Assembly (NCBI RefSeq): GCF_900109885.1
Contig: NZ_FOBS01000001.1
Span: 179,519-243,518, forward strand
Length of the DNA stretch: 64,000 nucleotides
DNA from: Syntrophus gentianae
GTDB taxonomy: Bacteria > Desulfobacterota > Syntrophia > Syntrophales > Syntrophaceae
Direction: 5' to 3'
Shown here: piece by piece, positions 1 to 10,689 of the stretch
Layout: the number at the start of each line of letters is the position of its first letter
Numbering within the stretch: the stretch's first letter is position 1
Translations under genes and position numbers: made by a program
The notes under the pieces: model-generated
Databases searched by the model: none
Told to the model about the DNA's origin: nothing
What the model saw: the letters and a program-made list of their open reading frames with translations, nothing else

Positions 1-29
1 CTTCCCCCTTCAATGATGATTTTATCCAC
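1..29 (-). CDS. murA: MurA, N-terminal start only (partial)
   Basis: Only the first nine codons lie in the window. On the minus strand a GTG at 29-27 opens a frame reading M-D-K-I-I-I-E-G-G and then runs off the edge. This matches the usual N-terminus of UDP-N-acetylglucosamine 1-carboxyvinyltransferase, the first committed enzyme of peptidoglycan synthesis. The GTG overlaps the end of prmC by 8 bases (prmC stop TAA at 24-22), which suggests translational coupling. The prmC-murA order is common in deltaproteobacteria. The call rests on nine residues plus gene order. Confidence 0.65.
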
Positions 30-888
30 AGGCTTCCTCTTTTCTTCTTGCCTTCGCGACCCGCCAGCGGCCCGCATAATCCTTCCGGAACGTTACATCC
101 CGATACAAACCGGACTGCGAGAACAGTCCCTCGACAAGTTTCTTCTGATCATGCCCGATTTCCAACAGGAGCCACCCTTCCGGCTTCAGGAAAGAGGCGG
201 CCTGCGGAATGATTATCGCATAAAAATCCAGGCCGTCCTCCCCGGCGAGCAACGCCTCCCGGGGTTCGAAATTTCTCACTTCCCTGGATAACTGAGAATA
301 TTCCCCCGCGGCGATGTAAGGGGGATTGGAAACGATGGCATCAAAGAGACCCTTTACCGGGTCGAAGAGATTCCCCTGGAGAAATTCAATCCGGCCGGCC
401 GGCAAATTCCGTTTGGCGTTCCCGGCGGCAACGGCAAGGGCCTCGCGGGAAAGATCCGTTGCCGTAATCCGGGCTTCGGGCAATTCGGAGGCCAGGGCGA
501 TGGCAATCGCCCCGCTCCCCGTTCCCAGATCGAGGATGTCCGGGGAAAATATTCCTTGCAGAGCCAGCGTTTTCAGTACTTCCTCCACCAGGACTTCCGT
601 ATCCGGACGTGGAATCAGGACCCGGGGATCCACGGCAAAATCGAGCGACCAGAATTCCTTATGCCCAACAAGATAGGCCACCGGTTCCCCCTCCTGCCGT
701 CTTGCCACCCAGCGACGGAACCCTTCCGCCTCAGGAACGCTCAGGTCCCGATCGGAATGGACAAAAAGCCAGATCCGGTCTTTCTTCAGGTAAGATGCCA
801 GCAGGACCTCCGCATCCAGCCGGGGGGTCGTCAGCCCCGAAGACAGGAAGACTTCTGCGGCGCTTTCAATCTGTTGTCCAATCGTCAT
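22..888 (-). CDS. prmC: Release factor glutamine methyltransferase PrmC (HemK)
   Basis: This enzyme uses S-adenosylmethionine to methylate the glutamine of the GGQ motif in peptide release factors. The 288-residue protein has the family layout: a helical N-terminal substrate domain (about 1-75), a Rossmann methyltransferase fold with the SAM loop GTGSG at 122-126, and the catalytic NPPY motif at 188-191. It lies 33 bases downstream of prfA, which encodes its substrate. The start ATG at 888 has only a weak ribosome binding site, consistent with coupling to prfA. Its 3' end overlaps the murA start. Confidence 0.95.
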   Translation of the reverse strand: MTIGQQIESAAEVFLSSGLTTPRLDAEVLLASYLKKDRIWLFVHSDRDLSVPEAEGFRRWVARRQEGEPVAYLVGHKEFWSLDFAVDPRVLIPRPDTEVLVEEVLKTLALQGIFSPDILDLGTGSGAIAIALASELPEARITATDLSREALAVAAGNAKRNLPAGRIEFLQGNLFDPVKGLFDAIVSNPPYIAAGEYSQLSREVRNFEPREALLAGEDGLDFYAIIIPQAASFLKPEGWLLLEIGHDQKKLVEGLFSQSGLYRDVTFRKDYAGRWRVAKARRKEEACG

Positions 889-921
889 CTTTGCCGTAGA
901 GAAGGGGCCCTTTCGCCAGGA

Positions 922-1992
922 TCAACCCGTGGATTGCTTCAGGGCCTCTGCCTGAAAATGAGCCGTCAGGGCATCGACGAACTCCTGAATGCCTCCCCCC
1001 AGGATATTCTCCAGGCTGTAGAGGGTCAAACCCACCCGGTGATCCGTAACGCGTCCCTGAGGAAAGTTGTAGGTCCGGATTCTTTCGCTCCGATCGCCAC
1101 TGCCGACCTGACTTTTTCTGGCCTCCGAGATCTCGTCATTCTGTTTTTTGACCATGATAGCCAGGAGGCGGGCCCGCAGGACCTTCATCCCCTTGGCCTT
1201 GTTCTTGAGCTGCGACTTTTCGTCCTGGCAGCTTACCACCAGCCCTGTGGGGAGATGGGTAATCCGCACGGCGGAATCGGTGGTATTGACGCTCTGCCCC
1301 CCATGGCCGCTGGAATGAAAGACATCGATGCGCAGATCATTGGGATCGATGGTGACCTCGACCTCATCCGCTTCCGGCAGAATCGCGACGGTCACCGCCG
1401 AGGTGTGAATCCGCCCCTGGGCTTCGGTCACGGGCACGCGCTGCACCCTGTGGACCCCGCTTTCATACTTCAACTGGCTGTATGCGCCCTGACCGGCAAG
1501 AGAGGCGATGATTTCCTTGAATCCTCCGACACCGCCGGACGGGGTGCTGCTGATCACTTCCACTTTCCACCGCCGTTCTTCCGCATAACGGGCATACATC
1601 CGGAAAAGATCGCCAGCGAAGAGACCCGCCTCGTCTCCCCCCGTCCCGGCCCGGATTTCCAGAAACACATTCCGTTCATCGTTGGGGTCCTTGGGAAGCA
1701 GAAGGATCTTCATTCTTTCTTCCAGCTGAGTCAATTGCTGCCGGAGTTCCGGCAATTCCTCCCGGGCGATTTCCTTCAGTTCTTCATCATCCCCGCGCAG
1801 AAGCTGCTGCCCTTCCTCAATGCCTTGAGCAACTTTCTCATATTTCCGGTAAGCGTCCACAAGATCGCGAAGATCCGCATGTTCCTTGGCATACTTCTGA
1901 TACAGGCTCTGCCGGCTTACAACGGCCGGGTCGCTCAAAAGTTTTTCCAGTTCCTGGTAGCGTGACTCAACATCTTTCAGCTTACTAAACAT
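922..1992 (-). CDS. prfA: Peptide chain release factor 1
   Basis: RF1 reads UAA and UAG stop codons and triggers peptidyl-tRNA hydrolysis. At 356 residues it has the usual length. The GGQ catalytic tripeptide is at about 231-233 in the context SGHGGQSVN. The stop-codon recognition tripeptide is PVT at about 187-189, the RF1 form (RF2 has SPF). The N-terminus MFSKLKDVE is typical and fixes the start at 1992. Order on the minus strand is rho, rpmE, prfA, prmC, murA. A 361-base gap separates it from rpmE, so it may have its own promoter. Confidence 0.97.
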   Translation of the reverse strand: MFSKLKDVESRYQELEKLLSDPAVVSRQSLYQKYAKEHADLRDLVDAYRKYEKVAQGIEEGQQLLRGDDEELKEIAREELPELRQQLTQLEERMKILLLPKDPNDERNVFLEIRAGTGGDEAGLFAGDLFRMYARYAEERRWKVEVISSTPSGGVGGFKEIIASLAGQGAYSQLKYESGVHRVQRVPVTEAQGRIHTSAVTVAILPEADEVEVTIDPNDLRIDVFHSSGHGGQSVNTTDSAVRITHLPTGLVVSCQDEKSQLKNKAKGMKVLRARLLAIMVKKQNDEISEARKSQVGSGDRSERIRTYNFPQGRVTDHRVGLTLYSLENILGGGIQEFVDALTAHFQAEALKQSTG

Positions 1993-2353
1993 GATTTCCG
2001 TTTCTTTACATTATTTTAGGCGGCATCCGCTGGGATGGATCGATATCCTCCGCAAGAAGCGCTCAGCCTTGCAGGTCTTTTCAGAGAAATCCAAGAAAAT
2101 TCACGAAGAGGTATTTTTCTTGCCTAAGGAGGGAAAACTGTTCTACGCTTTGGCGCATTCCCCGAGATCTCCAGAAATCGAGGAAGTCACCGCACCGTTT
2201 TCTTCCAATTTCGGATCGATGCACCCTCCGCACGGACGCCTTCGCCTGTCAGCCCTTGGCTGCACACCGCGGCGCCCCGGCGTCGCCTCTGCTTATCGGC
2301 CTTGAATACCATCTTTGATCTGGAATTGGAATGATAAAGGAAAAAGCTCGCAG
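1993..2353. other. Gap between prfA and rpmE
   Basis: No convincing gene was found in these 361 bases. A plus-strand open frame overlaps the prfA start codon and has no recognisable protein character. No strong hairpin or promoter could be picked out by eye. The stretch probably holds the end of the rpmE transcript and the prfA promoter. Confidence 0.5.
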
Positions 2354-2581
2354 CTACGCCTTTTTTTCGTTGCGTCCTGCGTATTTCTGGTTGAACCGTT
2401 CCACACGGCCGGCCGTGTCAATAATCTTTTGCTTCCCGGTGATAAAGGGATGACACTGGGAACAGATTTCCACCTTGATGTCCTTTTTTGTTGACCGGGT
2501 TTCAATCACATTCCCGCAGACGCAGGTAATGGTTGTCTCTTTATAGTCAGGATGAATTCCTTCTTTCATAATCTTGTCCAA
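2354..2581 (-). CDS. rpmE: 50S ribosomal protein L31, zinc-binding form
   Basis: The 75-residue protein is a component of the large ribosomal subunit. It carries the zinc ribbon of the C+ form, with C20 and C22 (CVC) and C40 and C43 (CSQC). The family signature CHPF directly follows C40-C43. An AGGGAGG ribosome binding site precedes the ATG at 2581. A sigma-70 promoter lies upstream at 2663-2690. The zinc-binding form matters because many bacteria swap it for a cysteine-free paralogue under zinc limitation. No such paralogue is in the window. Confidence 0.95.
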   Translation of the reverse strand: MDKIMKEGIHPDYKETTITCVCGNVIETRSTKKDIKVEICSQCHPFITGKQKIIDTAGRVERFNQKYAGRNEKKA

Positions 2582-2662
2582 ACCTCCCTAATTTTGAATT
2601 CCGCTGTTTCTCCCGGAAATGCCGGGCATTCAGGCTTCGTACTGCTGTTGAATTTTTGAGGG

Positions 2663-2690
2663 ATTATAATCATCCGGCTTATAAATTCAA
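2663..2690 (-). promoter_or_regulatory. Sigma-70 promoter of rpmE
   Basis: On the minus strand there is TTGAAT (2690-2685), a 16-base spacer and a perfect TATAAT (2668-2663). Transcription would start near 2656, giving a leader of about 75 bases. The leader holds a small CCCGG-CATTT-CCGGG hairpin before the L31 ribosome binding site. Confidence 0.75.
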
Positions 2691-2706
2691 GGATTTTTAT
2701 CAATCC

Positions 2707-3954
2707 TCATGAATTCATGGAATCCAGAAAAGCCTGGTTGGTCTCCGTCTTCCGCATCTTGTCGATGATGAACTCCATGGCATCCACTGGATTCATCTCC
2801 TGGAGAAGCCTGCGCAGAATCCAGATTCGATTGAGATTATTCTTTGCAGTCAGAAGTTCCTCCTTCCGGGTTCCGGAACGGATCAGATCAAAGGCTGGAA
2901 AGACGCGCCGATCCGCAATCCGGCGATCCAGATGCAGTTCCATGTTGCCCGTCCCCTTGAACTCTTCGAAGATGACCTCATCCATGCGGCTGCCCGTGTC
3001 GATCAGCGCCGTGGAAATGATGGTCAGGCTGCCTCCGTTCTCGATGTTCCGGGCAGCCCCGAAAAACCGTTTGGGTTTGTGGAGGGCATTGGAATCCACA
3101 CCGCCGGAAAGCACCTTCCCGCTGGGAGGAACGACGGTATTATAAGCCCTGGCCAACCTCGTAATGCTGTCCAGGAGGATGACCACGTCCCGCTTGTGCT
3201 CGACCAGTCTCTTGGCCTTCTCGATGACCATCTCGGCAACTTGGACATGTCGGGTCGCCGGTTCATCAAAGGTAGAGGAAATCACCTCTCCATTGACGCT
3301 TCTCTGCATGTCGGTCACTTCCTCCGGCCGCTCGTCGATCAGCAGCACCATGAGAATGACCTCTTTGTGATTCGCCGTGATGCTGTGGGCAATGTCCTGG
3401 AGGAGAACCGTTTTGCCTGCCCGGGGAGGCGACACGATCAGCCCCCGCTGACCCTTGCCGATGGGGGTGAAAAGATCCATGATCCGTGTCGAATAATTTT
3501 CAGAATCGCCTTCCAGATTCAATTTGTCATGAGGATAGACGGGAATCAGATTGTCGAAGAGAATTTTGTCGCGGGCGAATTCGGAAGCTTCATAGTTGAT
3601 GGTGTCAACCTTGAGCAAAGCGAAATATTTTTCACCTTCCTTTGGCGGCCTGACCTCCCCGGAGATCGTGTCCCCGGTCCGGAGATTGAAACGCCGGATC
3701 TGTGAAGGAGAAATGTAGATGTCATCGGGACTGGGCAGATAATTGTAATCGACAGCCCGGAGGAAGCCAAACCCATCGGGAAGAATTTCCAGGACACCCG
3801 ACCCGGAGATCATCCCATTTTTTTCCGCCTGGGCCTGTAGTATTGAGAAGATGAGATCCTGTCTTCTCATTCCGCTGGCGCCGACTACATTCAACTCCTT
3901 GGCAAGATGGGCCAGTTCGCTGATCGGCTGTCTTTTGATTTCTTCAATATTCAT
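2707..3954 (-). CDS. rho: Transcription termination factor Rho
   Basis: Rho is a hexameric RNA-dependent ATPase that ends transcription at unstructured, C-rich RNA. The 415-residue protein has an N-terminal Rho domain (1-45), the cold-shock-like RNA-binding domain (about 50-125) and the RecA-like ATPase. Walker A PPRAGKT is at 176-182, Walker B VVILLDS at 257-263, and the secondary RNA-binding loop [13 protein letters not shown] at about 283-295. The start is supported by AAGGAT upstream. It precedes rpmE, a common arrangement in this lineage. Confidence 0.97.
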   Translation of the reverse strand: MNIEEIKRQPISELAHLAKELNVVGASGMRRQDLIFSILQAQAEKNGMISGSGVLEILPDGFGFLRAVDYNYLPSPDDIYISPSQIRRFNLRTGDTISGEVRPPKEGEKYFALLKVDTINYEASEFARDKILFDNLIPVYPHDKLNLEGDSENYSTRIMDLFTPIGKGQRGLIVSPPRAGKTVLLQDIAHSITANHKEVILMVLLIDERPEEVTDMQRSVNGEVISSTFDEPATRHVQVAEMVIEKAKRLVEHKRDVVILLDSITRLARAYNTVVPPSGKVLSGGVDSNALHKPKRFFGAARNIENGGSLTIISTALIDTGSRMDEVIFEEFKGTGNMELHLDRRIADRRVFPAFDLIRSGTRKEELLTAKNNLNRIWILRRLLQEMNPVDAMEFIIDKMRKTETNQAFLDSMNS

Positions 3955-4253
3955 ATTCTTATCCTTACGATTATCTTATGATTATCCCGAGGGAAATACA
4001 TAGGCGCTGCACGCGGACAAAGCTCCAACCCTGCAGCTCGCCAATGCTCCATAAATAAAACATTTCTTGTCGGGAAAAGTGTGACTTTATTTGCAACGAG
4101 CGAAATTTGAGGAACGTGGATTAATGTAATAGATTGCTATTCTGAACTCAGGAAATAATCCATGCGGAAGGGCTTGACATAATCCTTTCTCAGAGTCGCA
4201 GCATTATTACAATCCCCTGGTGATGTCAAGAAATATTTTATATTCCGTATGTT

Positions 4254-5060
4254 TCAACTTTTTTTCAGCATAATAAAATTTACGTGTCGTCCGGTCACCC
4301 CTAGATCCCTCCGGTGAGAAAAGAATAAATCGGGATTGCAGAAGGTACACTGGCCGGACGATGCAATATTTTTCCTGCGCAACCCTTTTTCGAGAAGCTG
4401 ATGCAAATTTGCCAGGGGCAAATCCAGGTTCCATTTTTCAGAGCGGGATGCGGTACGGAAAAATTTTTCGGATCCGGCATGGTGACGCATCGCCAGATAG
4501 ACCCGACGATCCACTTCATAACAGCACGGCCCGATGGAAGGACCGATAGCCGCCAGAATTTCCGCGGGACGGCATTGAAACTCCCTGGTCATGACGTCAA
4601 TGACCCTGGCTGCAATTTGCAGCGCCGTCCCTCCCCACCCTGCATGAATCGCGCCAACAACTCGCCTGCTGGGATCCAGAAGAAAAATCGGCACACAATC
4701 GGCGGTGCGAATACAGAGGGCCACCTCCGGGAGCTGCGTTACGCAGGCATCACAGACAGGAACCGGCCTGTCCGATACCGGATCGGGATCTTCCCTGACG
4801 ACGAGGACCTCATCTTTGTGCACCTGGTCCAGGACCAAAAAGGATTCTCCCGGAATGTCAAAGGAGCGGCTGAGAATTTTCCAGTTTTCTTCAACCCTTT
4901 GCTCTTCGTCCCCCTGTGCTGTGGTCATGTTCAAGGACGAAAAGGCTCCCTGGCTGACACCGCCCCGGCGGGAACAGAAGGCGTGGGTCAGAAAGTTGAA
5001 ATCCAGGAAATTCTCAGCTTGCAGAAAGGTTACGGAATTCCTTTGAGCGATCGGGAACAA
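4254..5060 (-). CDS. pgeF: PgeF/YfiH-type multicopper polyphenol oxidase (laccase-domain) protein
   Basis: This is a member of the DUF152/YfiH family, described as zinc-dependent purine nucleoside-processing enzymes and as a peptidoglycan editing factor. The family metal-binding segments are present: RTADCVPIFLLD, and HAGWGG where most members have HAGWRG. The open frame extends back to 5273, but that part overlaps rluD. The best start is the TTG at 5060-5058, preceded by AAGGAGGAGAC. This gives 268 residues, the usual family length. It follows rluD, as yfiH follows rluD in many proteobacteria. Confidence 0.85.
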   Translation of the reverse strand: MFPIAQRNSVTFLQAENFLDFNFLTHAFCSRRGGVSQGAFSSLNMTTAQGDEEQRVEENWKILSRSFDIPGESFLVLDQVHKDEVLVVREDPDPVSDRPVPVCDACVTQLPEVALCIRTADCVPIFLLDPSRRVVGAIHAGWGGTALQIAARVIDVMTREFQCRPAEILAAIGPSIGPCCYEVDRRVYLAMRHHAGSEKFFRTASRSEKWNLDLPLANLHQLLEKGLRRKNIASSGQCTFCNPDLFFSHRRDLGVTGRHVNFIMLKKS

Positions 5061-5148
5061 GTCTCCTCCTTGAAATTCTACTTGGCGATGCTTTAACGAA
5101 CGCTGCGTTCCCTTTGACTGAATGGAATTTGAATCGATGAAAAATTTT

Positions 5149-6129
<981 letters not shown>

Positions 6130-6141
6130 AGCGAGTCCTCT

Positions 6142-7560
6142 TCAGGCGTTTTCAGCAAGAGCGAGCAAGCCTTCGCGGATCAGCTTCAGTTCATCCTCGG
6201 CGATCGTACGGAGATCCAGGAGGAGTTCATTGTTGGCCACCCGGACGATAATCGGGACATCCAGCCGGCGCAGGCGCTCTTCCAGACGCCCCGCGGAGAA
6301 TCCGGACATCCGGATCCCCACCATCGTGGTTTGAATTTCCATTCCGGGCAGGGCCCCGCCCCCAACCATCGAGGCCCCCGGCCTCAATGCAAGAGAGAAA
6401 GAAGTCGGCAAAGCCCGCTTCAACATCCCCAACAGTTTCCTGGCCCGCCGGGTTACATCGTTCAGGGGTTCCGTCAGGGCCTTGAGAATCCGCAGCCGGT
6501 TTACCGCCTCCTTCGGATTCAGATAGACCCTCAAGGTTGCTTCCATTGCAGCCAGGGTCAGTTTATCGATCCGCAGGGCCCGATTCAGGGGATTCCGCTG
6601 AATTTTTTCGAGAAGATTGCGCCGCCCCAGGATGATCCCCGCCTGCGCCCCCCCCAGCATTTTATCGCCGCTGAAGGTCAGGACATCCACACCGCTGGCG
6701 GCTACCTCCCGGACGACGGGCTCACCGGGCAGGCCATATTCCGCAAGATCGAGAAAGCATCCGCTGCCCACGTCATACATGACCGGGAGGGAATGTTTTT
6801 TCCCCAGCGCCACCAGTTCTTCCAGGGACGTCTCCTCCGTAAAGCCCACCATTTTGAAATTGCTGGAATGAACCTTCAGGATCAGTCCCGTCTCGGGGGA
6901 GATGGCCCGTTCGTAATCCGCCAGGCGGGTCCGGTTGGTTGCTCCCACTTCCCGAAGCCGGCCGCCACTCTTTTCCATGATCTCCGGGACGCGGAATTCT
7001 CCTCCGATTTCCACGAGTTCCCCCCGGGATACGATCACTTCCCGCCCCTCCGCCAGGGTATTGAGCGCCAGAAGCACCGCGGCGGCATTGTTGTTGACCA
7101 CCAGGGCATCCTCAACCCCGGCCAGGAGACAGAGCAGCTCCCGAACGGCGTCATAGCGTTTTCCCCGCTCGCCCCTGGCCAGATCGTATTCCAGATTGGA
7201 GTAACCTTCCGCCACGGACAGCAGCTGATCTCTCGCCTCCCGGCAGAGTGGCGCCCGCCCCAGGTTCGTATGCAGAATCACCCCTGTGGCATTGATGACG
7301 CGCTTGAGACGGGGGCGGTGCAAGGCATCCATGCGCCTTTCTACGAGGTCGGCGATTTCCGTGGCCAAGGGGAGGCGCATCTTTCCCGCATCGCCTTTCC
7401 TGGAGAGAATCGATCGGCGCAGATCCTCCACCGCCTCCCGGCAGGCCGCCCGGACCACTTCCCGGGGGGCGCGACCCTCCACGTTCCGTTTTTCCAGAAT
7501 CAGAAGAATTTCATCGATTTTCGGTAGTCCCCGCAGTAATGTCTGGATCTGTTCATTCAT
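6142..7560 (-). CDS. selA: L-seryl-tRNA(Sec) selenium transferase
   Basis: SelA is a PLP enzyme that converts seryl-tRNA(Sec) to selenocysteinyl-tRNA(Sec) with selenophosphate. It is a large ring-shaped oligomer in bacteria. The open frame reaches 7626, but the family N-terminus MNEQIQTLLRGLPKIDEIL starts at 7560, giving 472 residues. The PLP lysine is K300 in TFSGDKMLGGAQAG. The C-terminal segment VGGGALPGMEIQT is also typical. Its ATG overlaps the end of the upstream radical-SAM gene by 8 bases. It implies selenoproteins in this organism; selB, selC and selD are not in the window. Confidence 0.96.
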   Translation of the reverse strand: MNEQIQTLLRGLPKIDEILLILEKRNVEGRAPREVVRAACREAVEDLRRSILSRKGDAGKMRLPLATEIADLVERRMDALHRPRLKRVINATGVILHTNLGRAPLCREARDQLLSVAEGYSNLEYDLARGERGKRYDAVRELLCLLAGVEDALVVNNNAAAVLLALNTLAEGREVIVSRGELVEIGGEFRVPEIMEKSGGRLREVGATNRTRLADYERAISPETGLILKVHSSNFKMVGFTEETSLEELVALGKKHSLPVMYDVGSGCFLDLAEYGLPGEPVVREVAASGVDVLTFSGDKMLGGAQAGIILGRRNLLEKIQRNPLNRALRIDKLTLAAMEATLRVYLNPKEAVNRLRILKALTEPLNDVTRRARKLLGMLKRALPTSFSLALRPGASMVGGGALPGMEIQTTMVGIRMSGFSAGRLEERLRRLDVPIIVRVANNELLLDLRTIAEDELKLIREGLLALAENA

Positions 7561-8956
7561 GGGTTTGCTCCTGAATCTTGGACAGAGGCATATCCGCTCC
7601 GCGGCCCTCCGCCCGGCAGAAGTCACGGAAATTATTCACCGCCGTAAAGAATTCCCTCATGATAACCACCCAGAGATAGCAGCCCCACTTGGTCAGCCGC
7701 CAGTCCGGCTCCGAGTACCTCAAGGCGCCGACCAGCCGGAAAAGGATGAGATCCAGCCAGAGCCTCGGGGACAGGTGACCGCCGTATTTTGCCATCAACT
7801 GGGAATGGTTCAGTTTTGTCGAAAAGAGCTTCATGACGAAATCGTAGCGCATCCGCTCTTCCAGGGTAAAGGTCCGGGCGGCCATGAGCGGCAGTTCGCC
7901 CCTGTCCAGCCGCCTGCAGTACTCGGCAAGATCAAAGGTGTTGGCATAGCAGACGCCGTCCAGATAGCCGATGGAGCCGCTCCCCAGGCCCGCGTACTCG
8001 TCATAATCCACGATGTACTCATCGATCATGGTCCCCTTGCGGGAAAAGCACCAGGCTGAGGAAAACCGGTACTCCCGGCCTAACCTCTCCCGTATCCGTT
8101 CGTAGAACGCCTTTTCCCTTCCCTTGCCAACAGCCCCCAATGTCCGGGTGACCAGTTGCCGCGTCGAGTCGGAAACCATGAGGGGATACCAGGTGACCTG
8201 ATCCACACCCAGATCGAGAAGGATATCCAGATCCCGGTCCAGCATGGCCATGTCCTGAGAGGGAAAATTGAAGATCATATCGGCGTTCAGGGTGTCAAAG
8301 CGCCCCTGTGCCTGCTGAAGCCTTTCGACAATCTCGGCGCCGCTTCCGTATTTGTCATACCGGTCCATGGCTTTCAGCAGATCGTCATTGAAACTCTGGA
8401 TCCCCACGGAAAGGCGGTTGATTCCGATCCGGCTCAGACGCTCCAGCCGCTCGGGAACGAGATGGTTCGGATTGGTCTCGACGGACACCTCTCGAATGGA
8501 AAAACACCGGCGGACCAGATCCAGGGTTTCTTCCAGTTCGTCCAGAAGGAGTGTGGGCGTCCCTCCACCGACATAAACCCCGCCGAAGTTGTAGCCTTTT
8601 TCCTTATAGAGGCGGATTTCTTTGCGGAGAGCGGAAAAATACTCCCGGCAGCGCCCCTCTTCGAAGACAAACCGGTTGAAGGAACAGTAAGGGCAGAGCC
8701 GTTCGCAAAAGGGGACATGAAGGTAGAGGAGACGGGGCTCACCCGACGAAACGGCGGGGAGGGAAGGCCTTTGGCCTTCCTCGAAGCGCATAACCCGCGA
8801 AAAGTTCCGCCGGGCCATATAACCGACCAAGGATGAAATCACGTTTATTTTCCGGTTTGCCGACTTTTCTTTCTGAACAGGCGGGAGACGCCCTTCTTCT
8901 GAAAGAGGAAAAACGCTAACAGATCGAAAAAAGATTATCAAGGATATTGTCGTCAT
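7553..8956 (-). CDS. Radical SAM protein, coproporphyrinogen dehydrogenase (HemN/HemW)-like
   Basis: A radical SAM enzyme with the 4Fe-4S cluster motif C-ERL-C-PY-C in LHVPFCERLCPYCSF. The following GGGTPTLL is the SAM-binding turn of the HemN/HemW group. The usual HNxxYW-like motif of HemW is not seen; a GLGSGSIGYLDG segment stands near that place. The exact substrate, heme trafficking or another reaction, is therefore open. The start is uncertain: ATG at 8956 has AAGGAT upstream, while 8980 and 8818 are alternatives. Divergent to def. Its stop overlaps the selA start. Confidence 0.8.
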   Translation of the reverse strand: MTTISLIIFFRSVSVFPLSEEGRLPPVQKEKSANRKINVISSLVGYMARRNFSRVMRFEEGQRPSLPAVSSGEPRLLYLHVPFCERLCPYCSFNRFVFEEGRCREYFSALRKEIRLYKEKGYNFGGVYVGGGTPTLLLDELEETLDLVRRCFSIREVSVETNPNHLVPERLERLSRIGINRLSVGIQSFNDDLLKAMDRYDKYGSGAEIVERLQQAQGRFDTLNADMIFNFPSQDMAMLDRDLDILLDLGVDQVTWYPLMVSDSTRQLVTRTLGAVGKGREKAFYERIRERLGREYRFSSAWCFSRKGTMIDEYIVDYDEYAGLGSGSIGYLDGVCYANTFDLAEYCRRLDRGELPLMAARTFTLEERMRYDFVMKLFSTKLNHSQLMAKYGGHLSPRLWLDLILFRLVGALRYSEPDWRLTKWGCYLWVVIMREFFTAVNNFRDFCRAEGRGADMPLSKIQEQTHE

Positions 8957-9025
8957 GACAATCCTTGAAATGGCTGCCATGAGATGTTATAGGAAAACAC
9001 TGATAGAAACTTTTCGAGGCAGTCC

Positions 9026-9598
9026 ATGAAGTCTTTGAGTCACAAAGTGTTAACCCTCTGGGACGAGATATCCCTTACCGAGGAAGAAACGCGCATTCTG
9101 CGCACGCCATCGGCAGATATTCCTCTTCCCCTGAGCCGCGAGGCCCTGGAGCAGATACAAACCCTGGTTGACGCCTTTCTGGAGCTGGACGGCGCCCTGG
9201 GACTGGCAGCGCCCCAGATTGGAATCAACCGGAAAATCGTTATCTTCCGCAACAAGGGATTTGACGAAGAAGGCTGGTCCAAAAAGGAAAAAGACTACGA
9301 TCTGCTCATCAACCCCCGCATTACGCAAACCCGGGGGGAACCGGTCAAAGGGACGGAGGGATGCCTCTCCTGCCCGGAGATTCAGGTCGAGGTCTACCGT
9401 TTCCCGGAAATCAAGGTTCGGGCCTACGATCTCAAGGGCAACCGGATCAGCAAACGGTACGAGGATTTTCTCGCCCGCATTGCCCAGCACGAACTCGACC
9501 ATCTGGACGGGAGGTTGATTGTGGATTATGAGGGGACAGTCTACTTCCCCAAAGAAAAGAAAAGCTTTTTTGAACGGATTCTTGCGAGAATCCCCTGA
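9026..9598 (+). CDS. def: Peptide deformylase
   Basis: A metallo-enzyme that removes the N-formyl group from nascent proteins. All three family motifs are present in the 190-residue protein: GLAAPQIG (59-66), EGCLS (111-115) with the metal-binding cysteine, and HELDH (155-159) with the two metal histidines and catalytic glutamate. The N-terminal 25 residues are longer than in E. coli. It starts a plus-strand group with the RNase Z-like gene 32 bases downstream. Confidence 0.95.
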   Translation: MKSLSHKVLTLWDEISLTEEETRILRTPSADIPLPLSREALEQIQTLVDAFLELDGALGLAAPQIGINRKIVIFRNKGFDEEGWSKKEKDYDLLINPRITQTRGEPVKGTEGCLSCPEIQVEVYRFPEIKVRAYDLKGNRISKRYEDFLARIAQHELDHLDGRLIVDYEGTVYFPKEKKSFFERILARIP

Positions 9599-9630
9599 TG
9601 CCCCGGCATCTCCTTTGAAAGCCTGCACCC

Positions 9631-10689
9631 GTGTATTCCGCCTTATTGGTCAACAATCCTTTCGGAGATCCTGCTGTCCTGATCAGATGCAAATACCGCC
9701 ACGAGTCCGTTCTTTTTGATCTCGGAGATCTTCATACCCTGGCCCCCCGGGAAATGCTCAAGATCGGGCATATTTTTGTATCGCACACGCATGTGGATCA
9801 TTTTATCGGGTTCGATACGATCCTGAGGGTCTGCCTGGGAAGAAACCAGCGGATTCGTCTCTTCGGCCCTCCCGGCTTCCTTTCCCAGATTGAAAGCAAG
9901 CTGCAGGGTTACACCTGGAACCTCGTGGAGAACTATTCCAACGATTTCGAGCTGCTGGTGACAGAGATTTCCCCTTTCCGCCGCATATCCCGGCTCTATC
10001 GCTGCCGGGCCGCTTTTCGGCCCGAACCGGTTGGCGAAGAGGAGATCCCCGCAACAGCGCCCCTTGTGGAGGAAACCTTTTTTTCCGTACGCGGCGCCTT
10101 TCTCAACCACCTCATCCCCTGCCTGGCCTTCTGCTTCGAAGAAAAAAGCCGGCTGAACATCCTGAAAAACGGACTGGAAGACCTTGGCCTCCCCACCGGT
10201 CCCTGGCTGATGGATCTCAAGGAAGCGATCCTGCAGGGCCAGCCCGACAATTATCCCATCCGGATCTGGGGAAAATCCGGAGAAAGACGGGTGGATCAGA
10301 AAATCCTCCCCCTGGGATTTTTAAAGGAAAAAGCGGTTAAGATAACCCGGGGACAGCGGATCTGTTACGTGACGGACACGATCTATACTCCCGAAAATGT
10401 GCAGCGCATCCTTGAGCTGGCCGATTCCGCCGATCAGCTTTTCATCGAGGCGACCTTCCTCCATGAAGATCTTGAAAAAGCCACGCTGAAGTATCACCTG
10501 ACCGCCAGGCAGGCGGGATTTCTGGCCCGGCAGGCGGCGGTCAAACGCTTTTCTCTCTTCCACTTTTCCCCCAAGTACAAGGGAATGGGAGATGCACTGC
10601 AGGTCGAGGCCATGGAAGCCTTCAACAGCAGGAGGCCAGTCCCGTTCCCGCCTGTTTCGCCTTCCTTTTCCCGAGGAGTGGACCTTTGA
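9631..10689 (+). CDS. RNase Z-like metallo-beta-lactamase-fold protein
   Basis: A 352-residue metallo-beta-lactamase-fold protein. The metal motif SHTHVDH is at 51-57 and a late HFSPKYKG segment resembles the C-terminal histidine motif of the ElaC/RNase Z group. RNase Z matures tRNA 3' ends. The insert at about 120-200 is long for a canonical RNase Z, so another nuclease or hydrolase role is possible. The start is a GTG at 9631. The stop TGA shares the bases TTGA with the next gene's TTG start. Confidence 0.75.
   Translation: MYSALLVNNPFGDPAVLIRCKYRHESVLFDLGDLHTLAPREMLKIGHIFVSHTHVDHFIGFDTILRVCLGRNQRIRLFGPPGFLSQIESKLQGYTWNLVENYSNDFELLVTEISPFRRISRLYRCRAAFRPEPVGEEEIPATAPLVEETFFSVRGAFLNHLIPCLAFCFEEKSRLNILKNGLEDLGLPTGPWLMDLKEAILQGQPDNYPIRIWGKSGERRVDQKILPLGFLKEKAVKITRGQRICYVTDTIYTPENVQRILELADSADQLFIEATFLHEDLEKATLKYHLTARQAGFLARQAAVKRFSLFHFSPKYKGMGDALQVEAMEAFNSRRPVPFPPVSPSFSRGVDL

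Noticed and set aside
2663..2700. A riboswitch or T-box in the rpmE leader.
   Set aside because: Only one short hairpin is present and no known consensus was recognised.
4174..4206. A perfect TTGACA on the plus strand near 4174.
   Set aside because: The nearest TATA-like hexamer is 21-22 bases away and no plus-strand gene follows.
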